The notes below the pieces were generated by a model, which saw nothing but the letters and a program-made list of their open reading frames with translations, searched no databases and was not told where the DNA came from. A DNA stretch of 64,000 nt from Actinomycetota bacterium (GTDB lineage: Bacteria > Actinomycetota > Nitriliruptoria > Nitriliruptorales > JAHWKO01), in the NCBI GenBank assembly GCA_019347675.1, contig JAHWKW010000002.1, positions 161,268-225,267 on the forward strand, in the 5' to 3' direction. The translations under genes were made by a program, and so were the position numbers. This document shows positions 42,194-52,200 of this stretch, in pieces; position 1 is the first letter of the stretch, and every line of letters begins with the position of its first letter.

Positions 42194-43183
42194 GTGCTGA
42201 TGCGCCTGGTGGCGCGGTTCCAGACCGAGACCCCGACCGATCCCGCTCAGCAGGTCGTCGAACGCGTGAGCGACGTGCAGTGGTGGTTCGGGATCGTCAA
42301 CAGCGCCACCCGGGCCGCGATCGTCCTGGTCGCGGCGTTCGTGCTCGCCCGACTCGCCAAGCACGGGGTGCGCCGGTGGGTCAGCCGTGCCACCGTCCGC
42401 AGCCTGTCGCGCATGGATGAGACACGCCGCATGCGCGCCGAGCTGCGGGCGAAGACCCTCGGCGACGTCATGGCGGACAGCACCCGGATCGTGATCTGGA
42501 CCCTGGCGGTGATCACCGCGCTGGGTCAGTTCGGGATCGCACTCGGGCCGTTGATCGCCGGTGCGGGGATCGCCGGTGTCGCGCTGGGCTTCGGGGCGCA
42601 GAGCCTGGTGAAGGACTTCTTCTCGGGCTTCTTCATCCTGCTCGAGGACCAGTACGGCGTCGGCGACGTGGTGCAGATCGATCCCGACGTCAGCGGGCGC
42701 GTCGAGGACATCACCATGCGCGTCACCCGGTTGCGTTCCCTGGACGGAACGGTGTGGTTCGTGCCCAACGGCGAGATCCGCTTCCTGGGCAACAAGTCGA
42801 AGGAGTGGGCGCGCGCGCTGGTCGACTTCCAGGTGGGCTACGGATCCGACCTCGACGTCGCCATGGAGGCCATCCGCAAGGTCGCGGCAGGTCTGCGCCA
42901 CGACGAGGAGATCGGCCCGAAGATCCTCGAGGACGTCGAGATCCTCGGCGTGGAGATGCTGGGTGACTCCGGTGTCACCATCCGGACGTTCATCAAGACG
43001 CAACCGCTCGAGCAGTGGACGGTCAGCCGCCGCTTCCGGCGCCATGTCAAGCGCGAGTTCGACGCCCGCGGGATCGAGATCCCCTTCCCGCACCGCAAGT
43101 TGATCATCGCGGATGGTCGGGATCCTCGCCGGCGCCCCGACGGACCCGACGCGGTCGTGTCCTTCGAGCGCGGCGAGACGTAA
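42194..43183 (+). CDS. MscS-family mechanosensitive ion channel
   Basis: A 329-residue protein with three membrane helices (IVNSATRAAIVLVAAFVLARL; IVIWTLAVITALGQFGIAL; the pore helix LIAGAGIAGVALGFGAQSLVKDFFSGFFILLEDQY) and a cytoplasmic beta/alpha-beta region containing VGDVVQI, VEDITMRVTRLRSLDGTVWFVPNGEI and the C-terminal VKREFDARGIEIPFPH. It opens under membrane tension to release solutes. The GTG at 42194 follows GAGG; a GTG/ATG pair nearby leaves the start slightly uncertain. Its stop codon lies within the glnA GlnR box. Confidence 0.9.
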   Translation: MLMRLVARFQTETPTDPAQQVVERVSDVQWWFGIVNSATRAAIVLVAAFVLARLAKHGVRRWVSRATVRSLSRMDETRRMRAELRAKTLGDVMADSTRIVIWTLAVITALGQFGIALGPLIAGAGIAGVALGFGAQSLVKDFFSGFFILLEDQYGVGDVVQIDPDVSGRVEDITMRVTRLRSLDGTVWFVPNGEIRFLGNKSKEWARALVDFQVGYGSDLDVAMEAIRKVAAGLRHDEEIGPKILEDVEILGVEMLGDSGVTIRTFIKTQPLEQWTVSRRFRRHVKREFDARGIEIPFPHRKLIIADGRDPRRRPDGPDAVVSFERGET

Positions 43184-43217
43184 CGCCGACGAAACACTGG
43201 TGACACAGTCGGGAAAC
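43180..43217 (+). promoter_or_regulatory. GlnR-type operator upstream of glnA
   Basis: GTAAC (43180), GAAAC (43191), GACAC (43202), GAAAC (43213), each separated by exactly six bases. This fits the actinobacterial GlnR consensus gTnAC-n6-GaAAC-n6-GtnAC-n6-GaAAC with one mismatch. It lies about 90 bases before the chosen glnA start and overlaps the stop codon of the upstream channel gene. GlnR is known to activate glnA under nitrogen limitation in Streptomyces and mycobacteria. Confidence 0.8.
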
Positions 43218-43306
43218 CGCACACTCGTACGGTGCGCCCCCGTCCACGTGCGACACGAGACCCGCAAGCTGGCATGGTCGCAACAGCCATCACCAAGGAG
43301 CACACG

Positions 43307-44731
43307 TTGGCGAGCTCACCGGAAGAAGTCCTGAGGACCGTCACCGACGGGGGATACGAGATCATCGATATCCGCTTCGTCGACCTGCCCGGCACCGTGC
43401 AGCACTTCTCGATCCCGGCCAGCGCGTTGACCGAAGCGGTGTTCACCGACGGACTGTACTTCGACGGCTCGTCGATCCGAGGTTTCCAGGAGATCCAGGA
43501 ATCCGACATGCTCCTCCTCCCGGATCCCGACACTGCGATGCACGACCCGTTCCGGGCCCGCAAGACCCTGGCGCTGACCTGCTTCGTGCACGACCCGGTG
43601 ACTGGCGAGGCGTACACACGCGATCCCCGGAACATCTCTCGGAAGGCCGAGGCGTACCTGGCGTCCACCGGGATCGCCGACGAGGCGTACTTCGGTCCGG
43701 AGGCGGAGTTCTACATCTTCGACTCGATCCGCTTCGACCAGAATCAGCATTCGGCGTTCTACTTCATCGACTCCGACGAGGGGGCGTGGAACTCGGGCCG
43801 TGACGAGGACGGGGGGAACAAGGGCTACAAGCCGCGGTACAAGGAGGGTTACTTCCCGGTCCCGCCCATGGACCACTACCAGGACCTGCGCTCGGAGATG
43901 ATCGTCAACCTGCAGCGCGCCGGGATCGAGGTGGAGGTCCAGCACCACGAGGTCGGGACCGCCGGGCAGGCCGAGATCGACATCCGTTTCGACACGCTGC
44001 TGCGCATGGCCGACAAGGTCCTCATCTACAAGTACATCGTGAAGAACACCGCCTGGCAGCACGGCAAGACCGTCACCTTCATGCCCAAGCCGATCTTCCA
44101 GGACAACGGTTCGGGCATGCACACCCACCAGTCGCTGTGGAAGGACGGGGACCCGCTGTTCTTCGACGAGGCCGGCTTCGCACAGCTGTCGGACACGGCA
44201 CGCTGGTACATTGGGGGCATCCTCGAGCACGCCGCCGCCGTGCTGGCCTTCGCCGCGCCGACCACCAACAGCTACCGGCGCCTCGTACCCGGCTACGAGG
44301 CGCCGGTGAACCTGGTGTACTCCAACCGCAACCGGTCCGCCGCCGTCCGCATCCCGGTGAGCGGGACCAGCCCCAGGGCCAAGCGGCTCGAGTTCCGCTG
44401 CCCGGACCCGTCCTGCAACCCACACCTGGCGTTCGCGGCGATGCTCATGGCCGGCCTGGACGGGATCCGCAACCGCATCGAGCCGATGGAGCCGGTCGAC
44501 AAGAACATCTACGACCTGCCGCCCGAGGAGCTGGTGAACCTCCCGAGCGTCCCCGGGTCGCTCGACGAGGCGCTCGATGCGCTGGAGGGCAACGGCAAGT
44601 TCCTCCTGGAGGGTGGGGTGTTCACCGAGGACCTGATCGAAACCTGGATCGCGTACAAGCGCGAGCACGAGCTCGACGCGATCCGTCTGCGTCCACACCC
44701 GTGGGAGTTCAACCTCTACTTCGACGTGTAG
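43307..44731 (+). CDS. glnA: glutamine synthetase type I
   Basis: A 474-residue GS-I forming a dodecamer that makes glutamine from glutamate and ammonium. Motifs: [17 protein letters not shown] near 59-75, [25 protein letters not shown], and the glutamate-binding NRSAAVRIP. Tyr402 in [10 protein letters not shown] is the adenylylation site used by GlnE. I chose the TTG at 43307 because AAGGAG lies six bases before it and the length then equals the usual 470-475; an ATG at 43274 lacks a ribosome site. Expected regulation: GlnR at 43180-43217 for transcription, GlnE for activity. Confidence 0.95.
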   Translation: MASSPEEVLRTVTDGGYEIIDIRFVDLPGTVQHFSIPASALTEAVFTDGLYFDGSSIRGFQEIQESDMLLLPDPDTAMHDPFRARKTLALTCFVHDPVTGEAYTRDPRNISRKAEAYLASTGIADEAYFGPEAEFYIFDSIRFDQNQHSAFYFIDSDEGAWNSGRDEDGGNKGYKPRYKEGYFPVPPMDHYQDLRSEMIVNLQRAGIEVEVQHHEVGTAGQAEIDIRFDTLLRMADKVLIYKYIVKNTAWQHGKTVTFMPKPIFQDNGSGMHTHQSLWKDGDPLFFDEAGFAQLSDTARWYIGGILEHAAAVLAFAAPTTNSYRRLVPGYEAPVNLVYSNRNRSAAVRIPVSGTSPRAKRLEFRCPDPSCNPHLAFAAMLMAGLDGIRNRIEPMEPVDKNIYDLPPEELVNLPSVPGSLDEALDALEGNGKFLLEGGVFTEDLIETWIAYKREHELDAIRLRPHPWEFNLYFDV

Positions 44732-44879
44732 GCCGGACGCCGCCGGATCGGGACTCCAGCGTCCAATGGCTGGTTGGTTGGTGCGTCACGGTCGATCCGT
44801 CGGCAGTCGCCCTGTCTGATCAATGCGAGAGCTCCCTGCTGCCCGGCCTCTCTGGCGCTTCGTCGCACACGACCGGCCT

Positions 44880-45060
44880 GGTATCAGAGCCCGAACCTGT
44901 GGTGGCCGCACGAACGGGCTTGGGTGGTGGGCACCGAGATCGACTTGATCTGGACGGACGCGGCCGGATCCAGCGACTGCGCCGAAGCGGTGATCGCCGA
45001 CGAAGGGCTCGAGACATACGAGGTCGCCGTGGACGATACGGCGGTCGTCCTACCAGCGAA
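44880..45060 (+). pseudogene. fragment of an actinobacterial conserved protein
   Basis: In one frame this stretch encodes YQSPNLWWPHERAWVVGTEI followed by DLIWTDAAGSSDCAEAVIAD and LETYEVAVDD, a compact, well-ordered sequence like the C-terminus of a conserved actinobacterial protein whose usual form reads NLWWP, then RAW, then a TEIDL segment. Upstream sequence back to glnA is not coding in the same frame, and downstream the frame degenerates. It appears to be the leftover end of a longer gene. Confidence 0.45.
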
Positions 45061-45159
45061 CGGCGGCGCAGCCTCGGTCGGGAGGATGACAACGCGGCCC
45101 TCGTCGTACGGCTCGAGACGGAGGCCAGTGGCGTCTTCCAGATCGGCCTCGTGGCCCTT

Positions 45160-45540
45160 CTCGCCGTGATGCGTGCCACCGACGCGACGGGTGTCTCGCG
45201 ATGGGGACGCGCGGCCCTCAACATCGAGATGTTCTTCCTCGCCTGGCGATCGGATGGACCATCCCCCACCTGTGGCAGGCGAACCGGCCGCACGACACCC
45301 TGTGGATCAACACCTCGACGCGGGCTGGCCCCTCAGCATGGCATGGCTCATCGTCGTCGGGGTCACCGTTGTGCGGCACGACGCTGACCCACCCCGGCGC
45401 GACGGTTTCCACTCGGCGCCAGCCTCCTACTGTCCGTCGACATCGCCTTCCTCTGGACAGGGGAATGGCCGAGCCTCATCATCCGCTCTGTCTACCTCGT
45501 GGCCGCACACGGGGAGATCTCATGGCCGCCCGCGGGGAGA
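45160..45540 (+). pseudogene. degraded membrane-protein gene
   Basis: Short stretches of plausible membrane-protein sequence occur in alternating frames: LNIEMFFLAW, then AIGWTIPHLWQANRPHDTLW, then LDAGWPLSMAWLIVVGVTVV, then ASLLLSVDIAFLWTGEWPSLIIRSVYLVA. Together they look like one small multi-helix protein interrupted by several frameshifts. No start or stop can be placed. The surrounding 44732-45830 region holds no intact gene on either strand. Confidence 0.4.
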
Positions 45541-45834
45541 ACTCGCTGGCCCTTGACACGGCTACACCGCAGTCGGGTGGATCATCATCCGTGACATCGC
45601 TCCCGTCACACCCCGCATAGCCCAGAAGAAGGCCTCGGCAGGAATGCCTGCCTAAGCGCCCGCTTGCGGAACCGGCCATGCGATCGAACAGGTGCGCTTT
45701 CCGCCGGTGGGAGCGGTCGTCTCGACGCGGTTGTCCGACGATGCCGGAGCCCACGACGGGATGGCTCAAGCGACCGATATCGCGCCGGGACACCGGCTCC
45801 ATAACCGGGCGAGAACGGCGGATCCCGTCTACTC

Positions 45835-46361
45835 GCAGAGCGTGACAGCGAGGTCGGGACGGCACGCGCAAGACGCTCGTCCGTTGTGATCTTCCGGGCC
45901 GCCGCAGTCGGATTCCGAGACGACGAGTCGGACGACGAAGAGTTGCGCGCCGGGGATGGCCTTGCGGTAGGCGTTCAGCGCGGCGCGCGACTCCAAGACA
46001 CGGAAGGCAGCAAGTGACGCGCTCCGGCAGCGTGGAAGTTGCGCGACCGACTGGCAGGCGCCGCCGCAGGACGTCGTCAACCTCGTGCGCAGCGCCAACC
46101 CTTCGCCCGGAGCGCACACGACCTTCCGGGGCGAGCGCCTCAGTTCTAGAGGCAGGCGAGGTTGGCCATGGCGAGACGCTGGTTGAATGGATCGTCAACC
46201 GCGCCTGGGTGCATCGTCGTGACGGCGTCCACGTCGAGGGCGGTGAAGGGGCTAACGTCGACCTCTTGCAGGATGTAGGTGATCTCGTCGAGCACGGCAG
46301 TCTTGCCGGAACCAATAGTCCCGCTGATGAGCAGGGTGGGGACGGTCTCGTCCGAATACAA
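45835..46361 (-). pseudogene. decayed P-loop kinase-like gene
   Basis: The N-terminal 70 residues are intact: TLLISGTIGSGKTAVLDEIT has a Walker A, and LDVDAVTTMHPGAVDDPFNQ follows the pattern of adenylylsulfate-kinase-like or AAA_33 proteins. A TAG ends the frame at 46146. The expected continuation (NFHAAGARHLLLP, then ESRAALNAYRKAIPGAQLFVVRL) is present further on in two other frames, down to about 45835. So at least two frame breaks occur. Confidence 0.55.
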
Positions 46362-46465
46362 CGCAGTGCCCCCACGGCCCGGTGATGGTCGTGCAGACGT
46401 CGACGGTAGCCCTGCAGATGTCCAAGGACGCGTTCGTAGGCTGACTGAGCGACTCGAGGTCGAGG

Positions 46466-47377
46466 TTGAGCGTGCCGAGCCGATCGTCTGTCCGTCGTGC
46501 CAGGCGTCGTCTCGCCGAGCTGGGTCCGCCGCGGGAACGGTCGGCCGGCGACTACGCCAACATCGCCTTACCGTCCGCTGACGCGGATGTCCTGGTAGGT
46601 CTGCTCAGCCAGAACGCTCGCTCGGTGATTGAGGTCGGACTGGCGTACGGCAGCTCGGTGCTGGCCATCGCTAAGTCGCTCGCGGCACATGAGGTCGTGG
46701 ACGCTCGGCATGTCATCATCGACCCGCACCAGGCGCTGTTCGACCACGTCGGTGTTGAGGTCCTCGCCGAAGCTGGGCTTGATGGCTTCTACCAGCTGAT
46801 GGAGGAGGAGTCGCAGGTCGCACTGCCCCGCCTGGTCGCCCGCTGCAACTCCTTCCATGCGGCGTTCGTCGATGGGAGTCACAAGTTCCACAACGTGTTC
46901 GTCGACCTGTACTACCTCCAACGGCTGGTCGTGGCCGGTGGACTCATCGTTCTTGACGACTGCAACTGGGCCTCTGTGGCAACGGCCATCGACTACTTCG
47001 TCCAGAACATGCAGTGGCATCACGAGCCGCTCAAGGCACGGACCCGGCTGACCGCTTTCCGCCTGCCAGACCCACCAGCCGATCCACGTTTCCGCGAGTT
47101 CCGCCCCTTCGGAGCCGGGGCGCGTTGTTGGAGGGCTGGGGCACGAGAGTCCGCTCCTTGTCGGCATTGGTCGCCCGGGACTTGTGGTCTAGCAGAGCTG
47201 GGCTTCTTTAGCGTCGGATGGGGAGGTGCCTGTGAGAACCGCACATCTCCGCGATCTGTTCCTCGGTCAACTCTCGGTCATCGCAGCGCTGGTGTCGTTG
47301 GCCGTCTACGGATAGAGCCGGCGAAACGACGCTCGTCGAACGCTCCACCCGGCCGCCGCGCTGCGGAACCCCGCTGA
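46466..47377 (+). CDS. SAM-dependent methyltransferase (Methyltransf_24-like) in the decayed island
   Basis: Up to 303 residues, of which the first 215 are convincing: motif [21 protein letters not shown] near 50-69, VIIDPHQ (acidic end of strand 2), [30 protein letters not shown] and [19 protein letters not shown]. This resembles class I methyltransferases found in sugar or natural-product gene sets. Beyond FREFRPFG (about 47115) the sequence becomes Arg/Ser-rich and looks like read-through after a frameshift, so the native end is probably near there. The TTG at 46466 is a weak start. Neighbours are pseudogenes and an IS relic; it may be a passenger of transfer. Confidence 0.6.
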   Translation: MSVPSRSSVRRARRRLAELGPPRERSAGDYANIALPSADADVLVGLLSQNARSVIEVGLAYGSSVLAIAKSLAAHEVVDARHVIIDPHQALFDHVGVEVLAEAGLDGFYQLMEEESQVALPRLVARCNSFHAAFVDGSHKFHNVFVDLYYLQRLVVAGGLIVLDDCNWASVATAIDYFVQNMQWHHEPLKARTRLTAFRLPDPPADPRFREFRPFGAGARCWRAGARESAPCRHWSPGTCGLAELGFFSVGWGGACENRTSPRSVPRSTLGHRSAGVVGRLRIEPAKRRSSNAPPGRRAAEPR

Positions 47378-47520
47378 GTCGATTGCCGCAGAGCGTGTGG
47401 TGGCCGACGATCCCGCATCGGTGGCGACGATCAACCGGAAGCCGGACACCAGGGACGCTACGAGATCGGCGACTCCTGCGGCAGACGGTCACGGCGAGCT
47501 GTACGGCGATCTGTTCAGGA

Positions 47521-47850
47521 GACCACCTCGAAGTGTTCGCGCTGAGTGCCCAGCTTGCACACCTTCGGGCGTCGCGTGGAGTCGTGCGCGACAAACTCAG
47601 TGAGAAGGTGCTGACCTTGCCAGACCAGCTGATGCGATCGCTGACCTGGGACCAGGGCAAGGAGATGGCGCTGCATACCAACTTCACCATCGACACCGGG
47701 ATCCAGATCTACTTCTGCGCCCGCGCAGTCCCTGGCAGCGCGGCAGCAACGAGAACACCAACGGACTGCTGCGCCAGTCCGCGCGCGGTATGTGACGGAC
47801 AGTGTTCGAGGAAATCAGCCTTCAGGCCGAGCGAACGCCCGATGTCGCGT
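47521..47850 (+). mobile_element. IS30-family transposase fragment
   Basis: The C-terminal catalytic part of an IS30-type transposase: [20 protein letters not shown] and [18 protein letters not shown] in one frame, then [17 protein letters not shown] in another, ending at a TGA (47793). The Asp of WDQGKE and the Glu of SNENTNG are DDE catalytic positions. The frame break near 47725 and the absence of the first two thirds show it is dead. Terminal inverted repeats are not recognisable. Confidence 0.75.
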
Positions 47851-47897
47851 ATGAGCGCCCCGGGGTCGCGACGACGCTTGCGCCTCGCCGCGGCCGT

Positions 47898-48269
47898 TCA
47901 GCCCCGGACGTCCTGCATGATCCGGTTGATCTCCTGGGCGAGTCGACGGGGCAGGTCGACCTTCTCCAAGGCGGCGTGCGCGCCGCCCTTGAGGAGCTCC
48001 TCGGTCCGTTCGTCGCGCTGGTAGCCGGTCAGCACGATCACAACCGAGCGCGGGGAGACTTCACGGATCCTGGGAAGCGCGTCGGCACCACTGAGCCGCG
48101 GCATGGTGAGGTCCAGGAGCACCACGTCCGGGCGGTGGCGCTCGGCGAGCTCGATCGCCTCCTGCCCGTCGCTGGCCTCGGCAACCACGTCGAATCCACC
48201 GGCGCGCTCCAAGAGCATGCGCACCACCAAGCGGAGCTCGGGCGTGTCGTCGGCGACCAGGACCGACAT
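47898..48269 (-). CDS. single-domain response regulator
   Basis: A CheY-like receiver of about 123 residues: [24 protein letters not shown] with the acidic pair, phosphoacceptor Asp in [24 protein letters not shown] with the switch Thr, and the conserved Lys in [11 protein letters not shown]. No output domain. I use the ATG at 48269; in-frame GTG and TTG codons upstream (48302, 48314) would add 11-15 residues and overlap the end of the hydrolase gene, so the true start is open. A cognate kinase is not in the window. Confidence 0.82.
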   Translation of the reverse strand: MSVLVADDTPELRLVVRMLLERAGGFDVVAEASDGQEAIELAERHRPDVVLLDLTMPRLSGADALPRIREVSPRSVVIVLTGYQRDERTEELLKGGAHAALEKVDLPRRLAQEINRIMQDVRG

Positions 48270-48306
48270 GGTGGACGCGGGTGGGCCGTCACGGTCGGAC
48301 ACCGCG

Positions 48307-49212
48307 TCAACCAACGACCGCGACCTCGGACGGCGCGTCGCGGGACGGTGCCGGTCCCGTGAGGTCCAGCACTGCCCGGGCGAAGGCGCGCGGGTGCTCC
48401 TCGTGCGGGAAGTGACCCACGCCAGGCACCACCACCAGATCCGCCCCCAGCTGATCGGCGGCGCGACGACCGAGGCCCACGGGCAGGACGGGGTCGTCTT
48501 CGCCCCACACCACGGCGGCCGGGACCCGTAGATGGTGGGGGCCGGTGGGGGCGGTCATGCCAGGAACACGGCGGCGCATCCTGGTCGTGACCGCGTCAGC
48601 CACCGCACGACGCGGCAGGGTGCGGTAGTAGGCCAACCAGCCGCCCGGCGCGGCCTCGACCGCCTCGACGTACTCGTCGACAACCTCGTCGGGGAACGCC
48701 TCCTGGGTCCGGCTGGCGTACCGCAGGACCAACGGCACCAGTCGGTCGGCCTGCAACCGGAACGCCAGCTCGGGGAGGACCGGCAGGTTCAGCATCGGGA
48801 TGTGCCAGGCGTGACGCAGGTCGACGTGGCGGTAGGGGCTGTCGGCGATCACCAGTGCCCGGACCCGTCCCGGGTGGCGGAACGCCGTCGCCAAGGCGAT
48901 CGCCCCGCCCCAGTCGTGACCGACGAGGATCGCCTTGCGGACGTGCAGCGCACGGATCAGGCGGCTGACCTCGTCGGCGAGGGTCCGCGAGTCGTACCCG
49001 CGGCGGGGCGCGTCCGAGCGCCCGAAGCCCTTCAGGTCCGGGCACGCCACCCGGTATCCGGCGTCGACCAGGAGCGGCGCCACGCGATGCCATGCCCGCC
49101 CGGTCTCCGGCCAGCCGTGCAGCAGGACCGCAAGGTCGGGGCCGTGTCCCAGCGCCCGCACGAAGAACCGGGTGTCACCTCCGGCCACGTACCCCTCGCG
49201 CCAGCGGTCCAC
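48307..49212 (-). CDS. alpha/beta hydrolase, epoxide-hydrolase-like
   Basis: A 301-residue hydrolase with the epoxide-hydrolase/haloalkane-dehalogenase layout: LLHGWPETGRAW (HGxP oxyanion motif) at 31-42, nucleophile Asp100 in GHDWGG, and the catalytic His in VPGVGHFPHEEHP near the end. Cap-domain tyrosines appear in WLAYYRTLP. An aspartate nucleophile rather than serine excludes an ordinary esterase. Substrate unknown. GTG start. It lies in the leftward group between the receiver protein and glnE. Confidence 0.87.
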   Translation of the reverse strand: MDRWREGYVAGGDTRFFVRALGHGPDLAVLLHGWPETGRAWHRVAPLLVDAGYRVACPDLKGFGRSDAPRRGYDSRTLADEVSRLIRALHVRKAILVGHDWGGAIALATAFRHPGRVRALVIADSPYRHVDLRHAWHIPMLNLPVLPELAFRLQADRLVPLVLRYASRTQEAFPDEVVDEYVEAVEAAPGGWLAYYRTLPRRAVADAVTTRMRRRVPGMTAPTGPHHLRVPAAVVWGEDDPVLPVGLGRRAADQLGADLVVVPGVGHFPHEEHPRAFARAVLDLTGPAPSRDAPSEVAVVG

Positions 49213-49277
49213 GGACCCCCCGGTCGTCTCGACGCCCCGAGCCTACGAGCCACGCGTCGACGGCGCCGAAGTCGACG

Positions 49278-52200
49278 TCAGGTCCGCCCGTAGAACCGTC
49301 GCTCGGTCACCCGACGGATGTGGCGGGTGTGGCGCAGGTAGTCGTCTTCGAGGACCTGTCGGGCGTTGCGCCCGTACCCCAGGCTTCTCGCAAGCTTCTC
49401 GAGCACGAGCACAGCCGTGGGAAGGACATCCACGTCGCGCTGGCGGAGCAGGTACAGGCGGTTGCGCACCGTCGCGAGGAACCGGTAGCCGTCACGCAGC
49501 CACGTGGCCTCGGTGGCGTCGAGGATCCCCACATCCTGGAGCGCATCGACGCCGGCCATGGTCGACGGCGTGCGCAGCATCGGCTCGTGCGCGCCGTGCT
49601 GCTGTTGCAGCAGCTGCACCGTCCACTCGACGTCGGTCAGCCCACCGGCGCCCAACTTCAGGTGACGCTTGGGGTCCACGCGGCGGGGGATCCGTTCACG
49701 CTCGATGCGGGCCTTCATGCGCCGCACGGCGGTCGCCTCCGCCGTCCCGAACACCTGCGGGTAGGCGTGTTGCTGGGCGAGCGCAACGAAGCTGCGGCCC
49801 AGTTCCATGTCGCCGGCCACGCGACGGGCCTTGAGCAGTGCCTGGCGCTCCCAGGGCTCGGCCCAACGCTCGTAGTAGGCCCGGCATGACGCCAACGAGC
49901 GCGACAGGGGCCCGCTGCGTCCCTCCGGACGCAACTCAGCATCCACGTCGAACGCGGTCCCCTCGGCGGTGGCCGACGACAGGGCCGGCAGCAGCCGTTC
50001 GGCGACCTCGACCGCGAAGACGCTCGCGCGCCGCTCGTCGCCGCCAGCGTCACCGTCGTCTGGTGTGGGGCCGTGCACCACCATCACGTCGAGGTCGGAT
50101 GGGTAGTGCAGCTCGCGACCTCCGAGCTTGCCGAGCCCGATCACCGCGATGCTGGCCGGATCGCCGTCGCCGGTGCCCTCGGCGTCGCGCACGGCGTCGA
50201 GGACGGCCTGGAGCCCCGCTTCCAGGCACGCGTCGCCGAGGGCAGCCAGCTCCGCACCGACCGCGGTGACGCTGGCATCGCCGGCCAGATCGCGGATGAC
50301 GATGCGGGCCTGCTCACGACGTTTGAAGCGGCGCAGCGCCGCCTGGCGCCCCGCCAGGTCCTCCTGCCAGCGCAGCATCCCCAGCGCGGTGCGGACCAGG
50401 TCCTCGCGGAGGCGCGGCTGGGCGCGTGCGTCGGCGTTCGTCAGCCACTCGACGCCTTGCGGGACGGTCAGCAACAGCTCACCGGCCACCTCGCTGGTCC
50501 CCAGCAGGCGCGCCAGCAGGTCCGCGACCGGCGGCTGGTCTCGCAGCGCGGCGACCAACGCGGCATCGTCACCGTGCGCCTCGACCAGCGTGCGCAGGCC
50601 CCGTACCCCGCCGTCGGGGTCCGGGCTCTCGGCCAGCGCGTGCAGCATCGCCGGCAGCGCCATACGCAACGTGGTCGCGCGTCGCGACACCCCCGCGGTC
50701 AGTGCCCGCACGTCGCGCAACACCCCGCGCGCATCGCGGAAGCCGAGCGCCTCGAGCCGGCGCAGCGCAGCGTCCTCCGACAAGACGCCGGTCCGCTGCT
50801 CGACCAGTGCAGCGTCGCTGGCGGGAACAGCAGCATGCATCTCCAGCAGCGGGCGGTAGAAGAGCTTGGCGTGCAGGTCACGGACGTTGCCCTGCAACGA
50901 CCGCAGCTCCTCGAGGAAGGCCGCTCGGGCGCGGCGGTCGGCGGTCGGCCGGTACCCCAGGCTGCGGGCCAGGCACTCCTGGCGGTCGGGGTCGTCGGGG
51001 ACCGTGTGGGTGCGGCGCTCCTCTGCCAGCTGCAGGCGGTGTTCGACCGTCCGCAGCCGCCGGTACGCGCTGGAGAACGTCTCGGCGTCGTCGACCGCGA
51101 TGTAGCCCCGGTCGCCGAGCGCGGCGAGCGCGCGCACCGTGCCGCGTTGCCGGATCGTGGGGTCGCCCCGAGCGTGTACCAGCTGCAGCAGCTGCACGGC
51201 GAACTCGATATCGCGCAATCCGCCAGGTGCGAGCTTCAGGTGGCGTTGCCCGTGACGGACGACCTCGTCCTTGGCCTCGACGCGACCCTTCATGTCGCGG
51301 ACCTGCGACACCGTGGACGGGTCGAGGTTCTCGGGGTAGACGAACGGCTCGGCAGCGTCGAGGAGCTCCTGGCCCAGCGCAAGGTCCCCGGCGACCGGGC
51401 GCGCCTTGAGCATGGCCTGGAACTCCCAGGTCTTGGCCCAACGCTCCCAGTAGGCGACGAAGCTGGGGACCGTCCGTGACAGCGCACCCTCGCGCCCCTC
51501 CGGACGCAGCGTGGGGTCGATCTCGTAGGCGCGTCCCATGGTGGTGGAGGCGTTCAACAGGCGCAGCAGTGCGGTGAAGACCTGCTGGGCCTCCTCGCGA
51601 GCGGCCCGCGCGTCCTGGTTCGACGCGTCGGCGCGGCGGGGCGCATGCACGAACACGACGTCGACGTCGGAGACGTAGTTCAGCTCCTCACCGCCGAGCT
51701 TTCCCATACCGATCACGCACAGACGCGCGGTCGGCCGTTCCCCGCCGAGCTCGTCGTGGAGGGCAGCGGTCGCGCCGGCGAGCACGCCGTCGGCCAACCG
51801 CGCCAGCTCCCACCCGACCTGCTCGACGTCGAGCTCGCCGGTGAGATCCCGGGCGGCGATCGCCGCGGTCGTGCGCCGGCGGATCCCGGCGACGGCGGCC
51901 GCCCGATCGTCGCCATCGGTGGAGGCGATCGCGACTTTGACCTGCTCGGCGATGCCGGCCGCGTGCACTGGTTGTGGCTCGCGCAGGCTCTCCACGGCGT
52001 CGGCGTGGCGGGCGAGCAGGTCACCCAGCGGACGCGACGCTCCTGCCACCGCGACGAGTCGGTGCAGCCACGCCCGGTCGGCGCGGACCCGGTCGTAGAC
52101 GTGCGGCTGGTTCCGCCCGAGCTCTGCGAGGACGTGCAGCGCATCGGGAGGTGACGCCGCTTCGGAGATCACCTCCAGGAGCTCGTGGCCCTCGGCGGTC

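Noticed and set aside
43316..44698. 460-codon minus-strand frame opposite glnA
   Set aside because: Mirrors the codon structure of glnA and lacks recognisable protein features.
47208..47696. Minus-strand 162-codon frame beside the IS30 fragment
   Set aside because: The transposase signature is on the plus strand in this region; the minus frame has no coherent domain.
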